From Planctomycetota bacterium (GTDB taxonomy: Bacteria > Planctomycetota > SZUA-567 > H5-PLA8), in the NCBI GenBank assembly GCA_016200135.1, contig JACQFI010000011.1:1-40258 (forward strand): a stretch of 40,258 nucleotides of DNA, given 5' to 3'. This document shows, in pieces, positions 8,539-16,313 of this stretch (position 1 is its first letter; each line of letters starts with the position of its first letter). Position numbers and translations under genes: made by a program. The notes beneath the pieces are model-generated. The model was given only the letters and a program-made list of their open reading frames with translations. It ran no database searches and was not told the DNA's origin.

Positions 8539-9837
8539 ATGGCACAGCTCGTAGAAGAAAAACAGGCGGCGCCGGTTCCGCCGCGGCCCGCGCCGCGCGT
8601 GCCTCCATTGGAGAACGCGCCCCGCTCGTTCGTTAAAGAACAGCTCGTCCTGGCAAAGCTCGGCTGGCGCGCGCTGACGGGGCTCGCGCCGAAGGTCGCG
8701 TGGAAGGCGGCGTACCTCTACGCATTTAAGGGCATGCTGGCGGTGAACGCCTACAAGCGGCGCCAGAAACGCGGCGAGCTCTACCCGCCCTTCATGTTCA
8801 TCGCGCTCACGAACGTCTGCAACCTGCGCTGCCATGGCTGCTGGGTCGAGAAGGAAGGCACGGCGCACTACCTCACGCCCGAGGACATCGACCGCATCAT
8901 CGTCACCGGCAAGAAGCAGAAGGCGTACTACTACACGCTGCTCGGCGGCGAACCGTTCATGTACAAGGGCATCTTCGAGATCTTTCAGAAGCACAAGGAC
9001 TGCTACTTCCAGGTCATCACCAACGGGATGTTCTTCACCGAAGAGAACGTCCGCAAGCTCAATGCCTGCGGCAACGTCACGCCGCTGATCAGCCTGGACG
9101 GCTGGAAAGAGCAGAACGACCTGCGCCGCGGCAAGGGCGTCTTCGAGTCCGCCGAGAAGGGCCTCGAGCGCCTCAAGAAAGCGGGCATCCTCTTCGGCAC
9201 CGCCTGCACCGCGACCGGCCCCAACATGGAAGAGGTGATGTCGGACGCGTACGTCGAGCACTTCATCAAGCAGGGCGCGATGTACATCTGGTACTACGTC
9301 TACCGGCCGATGGGCAGCGAGATGCATGACGAGTACTGCGTCTCGCGCGAACAACTCGTCTGGTACCGCAAACGCCTGCTCGAACTGCGCCGCAAGCATC
9401 CGATGTTCGTCATCGATACGTACTGGACCGCGAAGGGCGAGGCCTTCTGCCCCGCGGCGGTGGGGCTGGGCTATCACATCGGGCCGCAGGGCAGCATCGA
9501 GATCTGCCCGGCGCTCTCGTTTGCCAAGGACACCGTGCGCGACCGCGGCGGCGACCTGTACGCGACGATCAACGAGAGCGAGTACCTGCGCGGCTTCACC
9601 AAGTTCGTGAAGGAACGGACCAAGGGCTGCGTGATTCTCGAGTACCCGCAGCAGCTCCACGATTACATCCAGGACTCGGGCGCGAAGGACTTCAGCGGAC
9701 GCGGCACGGCGTTCAAGGAATTGAACGCCATCGTCCCGCGCCACAGCCAGCACATGCCCGAGAACGAGATTCCCGAGGACTTCTGGTTCTACCGCTTCCT
9801 GAAGAGCCAGGTATTTTTTGGGATGGGGGCGATGTAA
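8539..9837 (+). CDS. Radical SAM enzyme of unknown substrate
   Basis: The 432-residue product has the radical SAM cluster motif CNLRCHGC (Cys 94, 98 and 101), followed by a GGEPFMY segment that matches the GGEP motif of the fold. An ICPALSFA segment with a later GCVILEYP segment holds additional cysteines and may be a reduced SPASM-like auxiliary region. The N-terminal 90 residues are basic and amphipathic, which could mean membrane association. It lies 22 bases after the ferredoxin gene and upstream of the cyclase gene. It resembles the general class to which the hopanoid enzyme HpnH belongs, but the flanking sequence does not let me call it HpnH. A role in modifying a terpenoid lipid is inferred from context. 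Confidence 0.86.
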   Translation: MAQLVEEKQAAPVPPRPAPRVPPLENAPRSFVKEQLVLAKLGWRALTGLAPKVAWKAAYLYAFKGMLAVNAYKRRQKRGELYPPFMFIALTNVCNLRCHGCWVEKEGTAHYLTPEDIDRIIVTGKKQKAYYYTLLGGEPFMYKGIFEIFQKHKDCYFQVITNGMFFTEENVRKLNACGNVTPLISLDGWKEQNDLRRGKGVFESAEKGLERLKKAGILFGTACTATGPNMEEVMSDAYVEHFIKQGAMYIWYYVYRPMGSEMHDEYCVSREQLVWYRKRLLELRRKHPMFVIDTYWTAKGEAFCPAAVGLGYHIGPQGSIEICPALSFAKDTVRDRGGDLYATINESEYLRGFTKFVKERTKGCVILEYPQQLHDYIQDSGAKDFSGRGTAFKELNAIVPRHSQHMPENEIPEDFWFYRFLKSQVFFGMGAM

Positions 9838-9854
9838 CTTATCGGAATCTGCCT

Positions 9855-10469
9855 ATGGGAATTTTTGTGGGAACAAACCTAGTTTGGCCAGAGAAAATTG
9901 GAGAGGACGCGATTTTCTGTCCACACGAGAGGCAAATTCAAACGGCCGAGAGAATTCAGCTTTCCGAATGCCTGACGATTTTAATGATGCCAGTTTTCCC
10001 AATTAGAAAAATCATCGATCTAAAGTGCCGCAATTGCGGAAAACGTGTGGTCTCGAATACTGCCGGCAAGTACAGCAAACTGCTCTTGGCTAGAAACATG
10101 ATCATCGGCTTCGTTGGGTTGTCTATGTTATTGATTTTCGGATATTGGTGCATTGATGTTCCAAAAGCCTTTGATCCCAACATTAAAGGCGGGGTTCGCA
10201 TATTCCTTGGGCTCTTTGCAGCATTAGGGCTAATTATTGTAGTTGCAGCTTTATTCTCAAGCCTCAAACAACAAGACTCGGTATCCAGCGCTGGAGGGTT
10301 AGATAAAGATTCCACATCGAGAATGCTTGGTGAATTATTACCGGGCGACGGGGTTGAGAAAATCAAAGAGAAGCTGAACGAGAAAGGTTTTGGTGACATC
10401 CAGATTAACGGGCTTTTGAATTCATGGATGGCGCCAGATGATTTCCGTTATGCGAGTGGAGGTAAGTGA
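9855..10469 (+). CDS. Small AT-rich membrane protein with a zinc-ribbon-like N terminus
   Basis: The 204-residue product is not a family I recognise with certainty. The first part has FCPHE and later KCRNCGK, with the hydrophobic PVFPIRK segment between them, which recalls the zinc_ribbon_15 type. Two membrane segments follow (MIIGFVGLSMLLIFGYWC and IFLGLFAALGLIIVVAALF), then a polar C-terminal part with a helical EKIKEKLNEKGFG. The gene is much richer in A+T than its neighbours and its codon use differs, suggesting later insertion. Even so, its TGA overlaps the GTG of the cyclase gene, so it is positioned for coupled translation. Its role is unknown. Confidence 0.6.
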   Translation: MGIFVGTNLVWPEKIGEDAIFCPHERQIQTAERIQLSECLTILMMPVFPIRKIIDLKCRNCGKRVVSNTAGKYSKLLLARNMIIGFVGLSMLLIFGYWCIDVPKAFDPNIKGGVRIFLGLFAALGLIIVVAALFSSLKQQDSVSSAGGLDKDSTSRMLGELLPGDGVEKIKEKLNEKGFGDIQINGLLNSWMAPDDFRYASGGK

Positions 10470-12283
10470 AACCAAGTTCAATGGAAACCCAGAGCGCAAT
10501 CACCACTAGCTGTAAACGCGCCACCGCCGCGCTCGCCGCGCGACGGCATGCCGACGGCTATTGGGAAGGCCGCCTGGCCTCCTCGCCGCTGGCGACGGCC
10601 GTGGGCCTGTGCGCGCTTGCGGACGATGCGGACGCCAAGATCGACCGCGCTGCCGCCGCTGAATTCCTCCGCAAGACGCAGAACGCCGATGGCGGCTGGG
10701 GCGACACGGAGATTTCCAAGAGCAACTTGGCGGCTACGCTGCTGGTGCTCTGCGCGAATCGCGTGCGTGACGGCAAATCAGAAATCCAAAATCCAAAATC
10801 CAAAATGCTTTCCCCCGAGGCTCTGCAAAAGGCCGAAGCCTACGTCGAAAAGCTTGGCGGCTTGCGCGACGGACTACGCCGCGTCTACGGTAAGGACCTG
10901 ACGTTCCAGGTGCCCATCCGCATGACGGCGGCTTGCGCGGAGCTTCTGCCGTGGAACGAAGTCGATGCGCTGCCATTCGAACTGGCGCTCGCGCCGCGCG
11001 GACTGATGGGCGCGCTGCGGCTGCCGGTTGTGAGCTACGCGCTGCCGGCGCTCGTCTGTGTGGGTCTCTCGCGGCATGGCAAGGCGCCGTCGTGGTTCCT
11101 GCCGCTGCGCTGGCTGCGCGAGAGCCTCGCGGACCGCGCCCTTGAACTGATTCTCACAATGCAGCCCAAGAGCGGCGGGTACCTCGAAGCCACGCCGATC
11201 ACCGCGTTCTGCCTGCTGGGGCTTAAGGCCGCGGGCCGGAACGACCATCCCGTCGCGAAGAACGCGCGGCGCTTCCTCGTCGAGACGCAGCGCGCGGACG
11301 GCTCGTGGCCGGTCGAGGTCAACCTCTCCATCTGGAATACGACGCGCGCCATCGACGCCGTGGGACCGGCGGGGCTGCGCGCGGGCGGCTTAAGCGAAGA
11401 CGACCTTGAAGACTCGCGCGACTGGCTGCTCGCGCAGCAGGTGCGCGCCGTCCACGCCTACACCGAGACGCAGCCCGGCGGCTGGGGCTGGAACCACCTC
11501 GACGGCAGCGTGCCCGACGCCGACGACACCTCCGGCGCGATCCTGGCGCTGCGGCGGCTGGGCCTCGAAGCTGGTCATGCCTCGTTACAGCAAGGCAAGC
11601 GCTGGCTGCTCGGGCTTCAAAATCGCGACGGCGGCTGGCCGACGTTCTGCCGCGGCTGGCAGAAGTTGCCCTTCGACCGCAGCGCGCCGGATCTGACGGC
11701 GCATGCGCTGCGCGCGCTTCAGGTGCTCGGCGAGACCGCGCTGCCGCAGTACCGCGCGGGTTGGGAGTACCTGCGCCAGGTCCAGCGCAAGGACGGCTCG
11801 TTCGCGCCGCTCTGGTTCGGCAGCGAGACCGCCGCGGACGAACTCAACGCGACTTATGGCACCACGCATGTCCTCTTTGCGTGCGAAGGCGACGCGCAGT
11901 ACGGCAAGAGCGTGCGCACGCAGGCGCTCACTTGGCTGCGCAGCATCCAGAACGCCGACGGCGGCTTCGGCGGCTGCAAGGGCGCGCCGAGCACCGCCGA
12001 AGAGACGGGCCTGGCGCTGCGCGCGCTGGCGGGAAGCGGCGCGAGCCCCGACGACGCGGCCTGCGCGCGGGCCGCGAAGTGGCTGATCGACCGGCAGCGC
12101 GAAGACGGCTCGTGGGACCCCGCGCCGATCGGCTTCTACTTTGCCGTGCTCTGGTACCACGAAGAACTGTACCCGCTCTGCTATGCTCTGGGCGGCTTGA
12201 AGGCGTGGGCCGCGGCGCAGGACGTGCGTGCCGGGCGGAACGAGGCCAGCCGAAGCCGGCTGGAGCCCGTGGGACAAGTTTGA
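10466..12283 (+). CDS. Class II terpene (squalene-hopene-type) cyclase-like protein
   Basis: The 605-residue product has the double alpha-barrel architecture of squalene-hopene cyclases, with many QW-type repeats (DGGWGD, SGGYLEA, DGSWPVE, DGGWPTF, DGGFGG, DGSWDP). The catalytic DxDD motif is present as PDADDTSG (Asp 351, 353 and 354), after PGGWGWN. PSTAEET and the C-terminal GFYFAVLWYHEELYPLCYALG also align with the family ends. It is slightly shorter than typical SHC (about 630). The GTG start overlaps the preceding stop; GGAGG at 10458-10462 lies only 3 bases away. The alternative ATG at 10481 is further from that site. A heptameric repeat insertion lies in frame near residue 108. Cyclisation of squalene or another polyprenyl substrate is inferred; the substrate is not known. 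Confidence 0.85.
   Translation: MKPSSMETQSAITTSCKRATAALAARRHADGYWEGRLASSPLATAVGLCALADDADAKIDRAAAAEFLRKTQNADGGWGDTEISKSNLAATLLVLCANRVRDGKSEIQNPKSKMLSPEALQKAEAYVEKLGGLRDGLRRVYGKDLTFQVPIRMTAACAELLPWNEVDALPFELALAPRGLMGALRLPVVSYALPALVCVGLSRHGKAPSWFLPLRWLRESLADRALELILTMQPKSGGYLEATPITAFCLLGLKAAGRNDHPVAKNARRFLVETQRADGSWPVEVNLSIWNTTRAIDAVGPAGLRAGGLSEDDLEDSRDWLLAQQVRAVHAYTETQPGGWGWNHLDGSVPDADDTSGAILALRRLGLEAGHASLQQGKRWLLGLQNRDGGWPTFCRGWQKLPFDRSAPDLTAHALRALQVLGETALPQYRAGWEYLRQVQRKDGSFAPLWFGSETAADELNATYGTTHVLFACEGDAQYGKSVRTQALTWLRSIQNADGGFGGCKGAPSTAEETGLALRALAGSGASPDDAACARAAKWLIDRQREDGSWDPAPIGFYFAVLWYHEELYPLCYALGGLKAWAAAQDVRAGRNEASRSRLEPVGQV
10782..10806 (+). repeat. In-frame AAATCCA heptamer array inside the cyclase gene
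   Basis: Three exact tandem copies of AAATCCA (10782-10802) are followed by a partial copy. They are AT-rich within GC-rich coding DNA and encode a polar stretch, EIQNPKSKM. The same heptamer makes up the arms of the intergenic repeats at 33545-33640 and 38116-38205. Because 21 bases is a multiple of three, the cyclase frame is kept. Confidence 0.8.
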
Positions 12284-12305
12284 GGAAACGATACCGGCCA
12301 ATGCC

Positions 12306-12320
12306 GGAGGAAAATATATG
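12306..12320 (+). promoter_or_regulatory. Shine-Dalgarno site that sets the start of the DUF116 fusion gene
   Basis: GGAGG (12306-12310) lies 7 bases before ATG at 12318. This favours 12318 over the in-frame ATG at 12228, which would lie inside the cyclase gene and lacks a comparable site. Confidence 0.75.
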
Positions 12321-14198
12321 GCTGCCATGAATCCCGCCGAACACCCAAACTTGTCGCCGCAAGTCGAGCCGCTTACGGCGGGAGCGGCGCCGCCCGTTGC
12401 GCCAGCCGCGTCCGCGGCGCTGAAATCCGGCCAGGTGACCGAGATCAGCCGCAACGCGCAACAGGGCACGCTGGAAGCGCACGCGCCGCTGGCGTATCAG
12501 CACGAAGAGTGGCGCCCGGCGGGCGAGCACTTTAAGAGCATTCCCGCGACGAAAGAAGAACGCGAGAAGATCCGCAAGGCCGCCGCCGATGTGACGAAGA
12601 CGTACGCCCGCAACCGCCCGCCGAACAAGGCCACGCTGCAAACCGCCGCACAGGAACTGCTCAAGCCGCTCGGCTACGACACGACCTACATCGGCTTCGC
12701 CATGGTGATGCTGAACAACGAGTACTGGCGCGAAGAGTTCGCCGCGGTGCCGTTCGAGAAGCGCCTCTTCTCGATGCCGCACTGCCTGAAGCAGGCCGAG
12801 AACTGCACCGCCAAGCTCGACGAGGTCCAACTCCACTGCAACGGCTGCGGGCTCTGCTCGCTCGCGGACTTCGACCAGATCGGCAAGCGCATGGGGTACA
12901 ACGTCCTCATCGCTGAAGGCACGCCGGTCGTGCTGAAGCTGATCGCCAGCGGCGAGGTCGAGGGCATCCTCGGCGTCGCGTGCCTAAACGTGCTCGAAAA
13001 AGCTTTCGACAAGGTCCTGCAGCTCGGCATGCCGGCCATCGCGATCCCGCTGCTGCGCGACACCTGCCACAACACCGAGGTGGACATCGACTGGGTCTAC
13101 CAGGCGCTCGGTTACCAAAAGGTGGGCGCGGCAGGCAAACGCACGCGCAGCTTCGTGCCGCTGCTGCGGAACGTGGTTCACGACTTCGACCCCAAGCCGC
13201 TCGAGAAGATCGCGCCGTACGAGCGCAAGGCGCTGCCCGCCGGCGACAAGGTCGCGGAGACCGAGAAGATCTCGATCGCCTGGATGCGCAAAGGCGGCAA
13301 GCGCTTCCGGCCGTTCCTCACGCAGGCCGCGTGGCAGGCGCTCACCGACCAGGACGAGATTCCTCTGGAGGTGAAACGCGTCGCGGGCGGCATGGAGTTC
13401 TTCCACAAGGCCTCGCTGATCCACGACGACATCGAGGACGACGACGACTTCCGCTATGGCACGGAGACGCTGCATAAGTCGCACTCGGTGCCCGTCGCGC
13501 TGAACATCGGCGACTACCTGCTCGGGCGCGGCTACAAGGTCGTGGCCGATGAGATGCCCACCATCGGCGCGGAGAAAGCCGCGAAGATTCTGCGCAAGCT
13601 CTCCGAAGCGCACGTCAAACTCGCCGAGGGCCAGGGCGCCGAACTGCTCTGGCGCAAGGGCCGCGAGAAGAACCTAAAGCCGCTCGACACACTGCGCCTG
13701 TACGCGCTCAAGACCGCGCCAGCCTTCGACGCGGCGCTGTATGCGGGCATCGTGCTCGGCGGAGCCGACGGCCCGTGGGACACGGCGCTGTCCGAGTTCT
13801 GCAAGCACCTCGGCGTCGCGTATCAGATTCAGAACGACCTGAAAGACGTCGACGGCGATACGCCGAACAAGGTCAACGCCTGCGGCGATATCTTGAAGGG
13901 CCGCCCGACGCTGCTCTTCGCGCTGGCGCTCGAGAGCAGCACGGACGCGGAGAAGGAGCTGATTCTCACCGCGGCGCGCGAGGCTCCGGATTCCAGCGAT
14001 CAGACGCCCGCCGACCCCGAAGCGCACGCCAAGCGCCTCGCGGAACTGCGCGAGATTTACTTCAAGTACGAGATCCCGCTGCAGGCGGCGATGCTCGCCG
14101 ACGGCCAGCGCAACCGCGCGATGCGCGCCATCGACCACGTGGCCCACGACGGGCTGCAGGCGCTGTTCACGTTCCTCACGGCGACGCTGCTGGAGTAA
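12318..14198 (+). CDS. DUF116 - polyprenyl diphosphate synthase fusion
   Basis: The 626-residue protein has two parts. The N-terminal half (about 120-260) is a DUF116 domain with a string of cysteines: MPHCLKQAENC, LHCNGCGLC, GVACLN and RDTCHN. Such clustering suggests an iron-sulfur or metal site. The C-terminal half (about 300-626) is a trans-isoprenyl diphosphate synthase with the first Asp-rich motif HDDIEDDDD near residue 368 and a second motif as QNDLKDVDGD near 506. The first Asp of the second motif is replaced by Asn. The enzyme is expected to condense IPP units into a C15 or longer chain for the neighbouring cyclase. The fusion physically joins a probable redox or metal domain to the chain-making enzyme. 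I do not know a characterised example. Confidence 0.86.
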   Translation: MAAMNPAEHPNLSPQVEPLTAGAAPPVAPAASAALKSGQVTEISRNAQQGTLEAHAPLAYQHEEWRPAGEHFKSIPATKEEREKIRKAAADVTKTYARNRPPNKATLQTAAQELLKPLGYDTTYIGFAMVMLNNEYWREEFAAVPFEKRLFSMPHCLKQAENCTAKLDEVQLHCNGCGLCSLADFDQIGKRMGYNVLIAEGTPVVLKLIASGEVEGILGVACLNVLEKAFDKVLQLGMPAIAIPLLRDTCHNTEVDIDWVYQALGYQKVGAAGKRTRSFVPLLRNVVHDFDPKPLEKIAPYERKALPAGDKVAETEKISIAWMRKGGKRFRPFLTQAAWQALTDQDEIPLEVKRVAGGMEFFHKASLIHDDIEDDDDFRYGTETLHKSHSVPVALNIGDYLLGRGYKVVADEMPTIGAEKAAKILRKLSEAHVKLAEGQGAELLWRKGREKNLKPLDTLRLYALKTAPAFDAALYAGIVLGGADGPWDTALSEFCKHLGVAYQIQNDLKDVDGDTPNKVNACGDILKGRPTLLFALALESSTDAEKELILTAAREAPDSSDQTPADPEAHAKRLAELREIYFKYEIPLQAAMLADGQRNRAMRAIDHVAHDGLQALFTFLTATLLE

Positions 14199-14207
14199 CG
14201 GCGCTTC

Positions 14208-14293
14208 TTAACCACAGAGATCACAGAGCACACGGAGAACAACTCGAATCCTATTTTGTTCTTCTCTGTGTTCTCGGTGTCCTCCGTGGTTAA
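14208..14293. repeat. ACAGAG-type imperfect inverted repeat (hairpin)
   Basis: The left arm (14208-14240) reads TTAACCACAGAGATCACAGAG and onward, and the right arm (14258-14293) is its imperfect complement ending TCCTCCGTGGTTAA. Between them lies a short AT-rich loop. This could fold into a long hairpin between the DUF116 fusion gene and the next gene. The right arm stops exactly one base before the downstream ATG and occupies the place of a Shine-Dalgarno site. Hairpin repeats of this general composition recur in environmental bacterial genomes. Confidence 0.75.
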
Positions 14294-15298
14294 ATGCCTC
14301 GCATGGATTTTCTCAAACTTCTCCGCGACGACGTGCGCGACGGCTTGGCCAAGACGCCGGCCGAGTACCGCGAGAAGCACGCGCGCTGGATCGCGGCGCA
14401 GGAACATCCCAACGGCGGCTTCAAGAACCGGCGCGGCAACGCGGAACTCTACTACACCACGTTTTCGCTGCGCAGCCTCTCGGCGCTGAACGTGCTCACG
14501 CCCGCGATCGCCAAGCGCTCGGCCGACTTTCTGCTGCGCCTGCGCAAGGAACGCGGCGGTGCCTTCGGCGACGCGGTCTCGGCGGGCTCGTGGTGGGACG
14601 CCTTCGCGCTCTGCGAGGAAGTGCTCGGCCCGCAGGTCACCAACACCGAGCGCATCGAACTGACGCGGCTGACGCACGCGCGCCTCGGTTTCTTGCAGCG
14701 CGACGACGGCGGCTGGGCCAAGACGGCGCTCGAAGGCAACGGCAGCCTGTACCATACGTTTCTCACCGCCTGCACGTATTTCCGCATGGGCGGCGAGATG
14801 CCCGATACCGAGAAGCTGCGCGGGTTCTTGAAGAGCCTGGAGCAGCCCGGCGGCGGGTTTTTTGAAAACAAGTTCAGCAAGCGCGCGGGCACCAACGGCA
14901 CCGCGGCGGGCGTGGCGCTGACGCTCCTTCTAACCGCGAGCGGCGCCGTCGGGCGGTTCGCATCGTGGACGGGTCTCGCTGAAAAGCTGATGCCGCTGGC
15001 GGTGAGGGACCTCGGGCATCACGCCGCGTTCGTGAAGACGATGTTCAGCGAAGAAGGCGGCTTCTACGCGATGCCCAGCGCGCCGATCGCGGACCTGCTC
15101 TCGACGTACACCGGGCTCTTTACGCTGAAGATGCTCGGGCAGAGCGACCCGAAGATCACCGCGCGGGCGCTGGCGTACGCGCGCGGCATGGAAGACGAGG
15201 CCGGCGGCTACGCAGGCTTCGCGCTCGAGACCATTGTCGATTGCGAGTACACGTTCTACGGCTTGGGCGTCGATAGCATCGCGAGTTCGACCGGTTAA
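14294..15298 (+). CDS. Prenyltransferase/squalene-cyclase-fold (single alpha-barrel) protein
   Basis: The 334-residue product contains repeats NGGFKN, GGAFGDA, DGGWAKT, GGGFFEN, GGFYAMP and AGGYAGF, typical of the six-hairpin alpha-barrel shared by protein prenyltransferase beta subunits and squalene cyclases. No DxDD motif is present. In the GGTase beta family a zinc-binding His occurs in a DxYHT motif near the C terminus; here the matching segment reads DCEYTFYGLG, so that His is not conserved. The protein may be a non-classical cyclase domain, a partner of the 605-residue cyclase, or a lipid-binding relative. Its start is either this ATG, touching the repeat, or the ATG at 14303; neither has a clear Shine-Dalgarno site. 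It closes the + strand operon and converges with the nitrilase gene. Confidence 0.78.
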   Translation: MPRMDFLKLLRDDVRDGLAKTPAEYREKHARWIAAQEHPNGGFKNRRGNAELYYTTFSLRSLSALNVLTPAIAKRSADFLLRLRKERGGAFGDAVSAGSWWDAFALCEEVLGPQVTNTERIELTRLTHARLGFLQRDDGGWAKTALEGNGSLYHTFLTACTYFRMGGEMPDTEKLRGFLKSLEQPGGGFFENKFSKRAGTNGTAAGVALTLLLTASGAVGRFASWTGLAEKLMPLAVRDLGHHAAFVKTMFSEEGGFYAMPSAPIADLLSTYTGLFTLKMLGQSDPKITARALAYARGMEDEAGGYAGFALETIVDCEYTFYGLGVDSIASSTG

Positions 15299-15307
15299 TC
15301 GCCGGCA

Positions 15308-16279
15308 TCAACTGTATTGCGCGCGGCCTTTATACACCGGCGTCTGCGGTTCGGGTTCGCGCCCGCCGCGCAGCGCGGGATACGCCTGGCGGTGGCGGTT
15401 GTAGTACACGCGCGCGGGTTCCAAGGCGCACTCTTCCGCCATCTTCGCGAGCGGCAGATCGGCGCGGTTCGATTCCACTAGAAAGTGGCCTTCTTCGCTG
15501 TAGACGCGCACGCTCACGCCGTCGCCATACTTCTTCTTGAGCTGCTCCGGCATGCTGGTGTGAAAATCGAGGTGGCAGACCATGAAGTCGAGGTCGATCG
15601 TCCGCGACGCATAGCCCAAACTCGGATCGGTCCGGTCGAGGACCTCGCCCAGCGGATTGACGATCTGCGCGTAGCGCGACTTCACCGCCGAGACGACGTA
15701 ATAGTTGTGCAGGTATGCGAAGAGGCGCAGCGGGAAGCCGCCGTCGTAGGCCGAGGGCCAGAAGACGAGTTCCGCGCGGCGTTCGGCCAACTGCGCCCAG
15801 GTCTCGGGAAAACCGAGATCGAAGCAGATCTGAATGCCAACGCGGCCGAAGTCGAGCTCGAAGACCGGCGCCTCCGTGCCTGGCGTGACGCCGCTTTCCA
15901 TGCAGGTGAAATCGTCCTGGCTCGTCACGGGCTGAACCTTGTCGTAGATCCCGGCAACGGAGCCCTTGCGGTCGAGGATCACCGCCGAGTTGTAGATACG
16001 GTTCTCGCGCTTGGTCAACAGCGGGCAGATGACGTACGTGCGGTGCGCGCGGGCGCGCTTGGCGGCCTCGGAGAGCGTCGGGCCGTCGAGCGGCTCGGCG
16101 ACGTCTTCGGCCTTCACCCCGACGTGCTGCTGCAAAAACGTCTCCGGAAGGCAGACGATGTCCGGCTTCTCGCCGCAAGCGATGTCGAGCCGTTCGAGCG
16201 TGCGGGCGCGGTTGGCCTCAACCGTCGGCCCGCCGCGGCCTTGCATAGTGGTGGTGACGACTTTGACTTTTCGGGGCAT
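15308..16279 (-). CDS. Nitrilase-superfamily carbon-nitrogen hydrolase
   Basis: The 323-residue product contains the Glu-Lys-Cys catalytic triad of the nitrilase superfamily: Glu 46 in LPETF, Lys 114 in YDKVQP and Cys 152 in QICFDLGFPE. Length and spacing fit the family. AAGGAG lies 6 bases before the ATG, so the start is secure. Members hydrolyse amides, carbamoyl groups or nitriles, or act as deaminated glutathione amidases; the substrate here cannot be told. The gene follows the radical SAM gene on the same strand after a 34-base gap and is probably co-transcribed with it. The C-terminal region is longer than the core domain and is charged. Confidence 0.88.
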   Translation of the reverse strand: MPRKVKVVTTTMQGRGGPTVEANRARTLERLDIACGEKPDIVCLPETFLQQHVGVKAEDVAEPLDGPTLSEAAKRARAHRTYVICPLLTKRENRIYNSAVILDRKGSVAGIYDKVQPVTSQDDFTCMESGVTPGTEAPVFELDFGRVGIQICFDLGFPETWAQLAERRAELVFWPSAYDGGFPLRLFAYLHNYYVVSAVKSRYAQIVNPLGEVLDRTDPSLGYASRTIDLDFMVCHLDFHTSMPEQLKKKYGDGVSVRVYSEEGHFLVESNRADLPLAKMAEECALEPARVYYNRHRQAYPALRGGREPEPQTPVYKGRAQYS

Positions 16280-16313
16280 GGGCGCTCCTTATTATTAAGG
16301 AATTCGCGCAAGA

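Noticed and set aside
8539..9837. Assignment of the radical SAM protein as the hopanoid enzyme HpnH
   Set aside because: The terpenoid context invites it, but sequence around the CxxxCxxC motif and the protein length do not clearly match HpnH, so only the superfamily is claimed.
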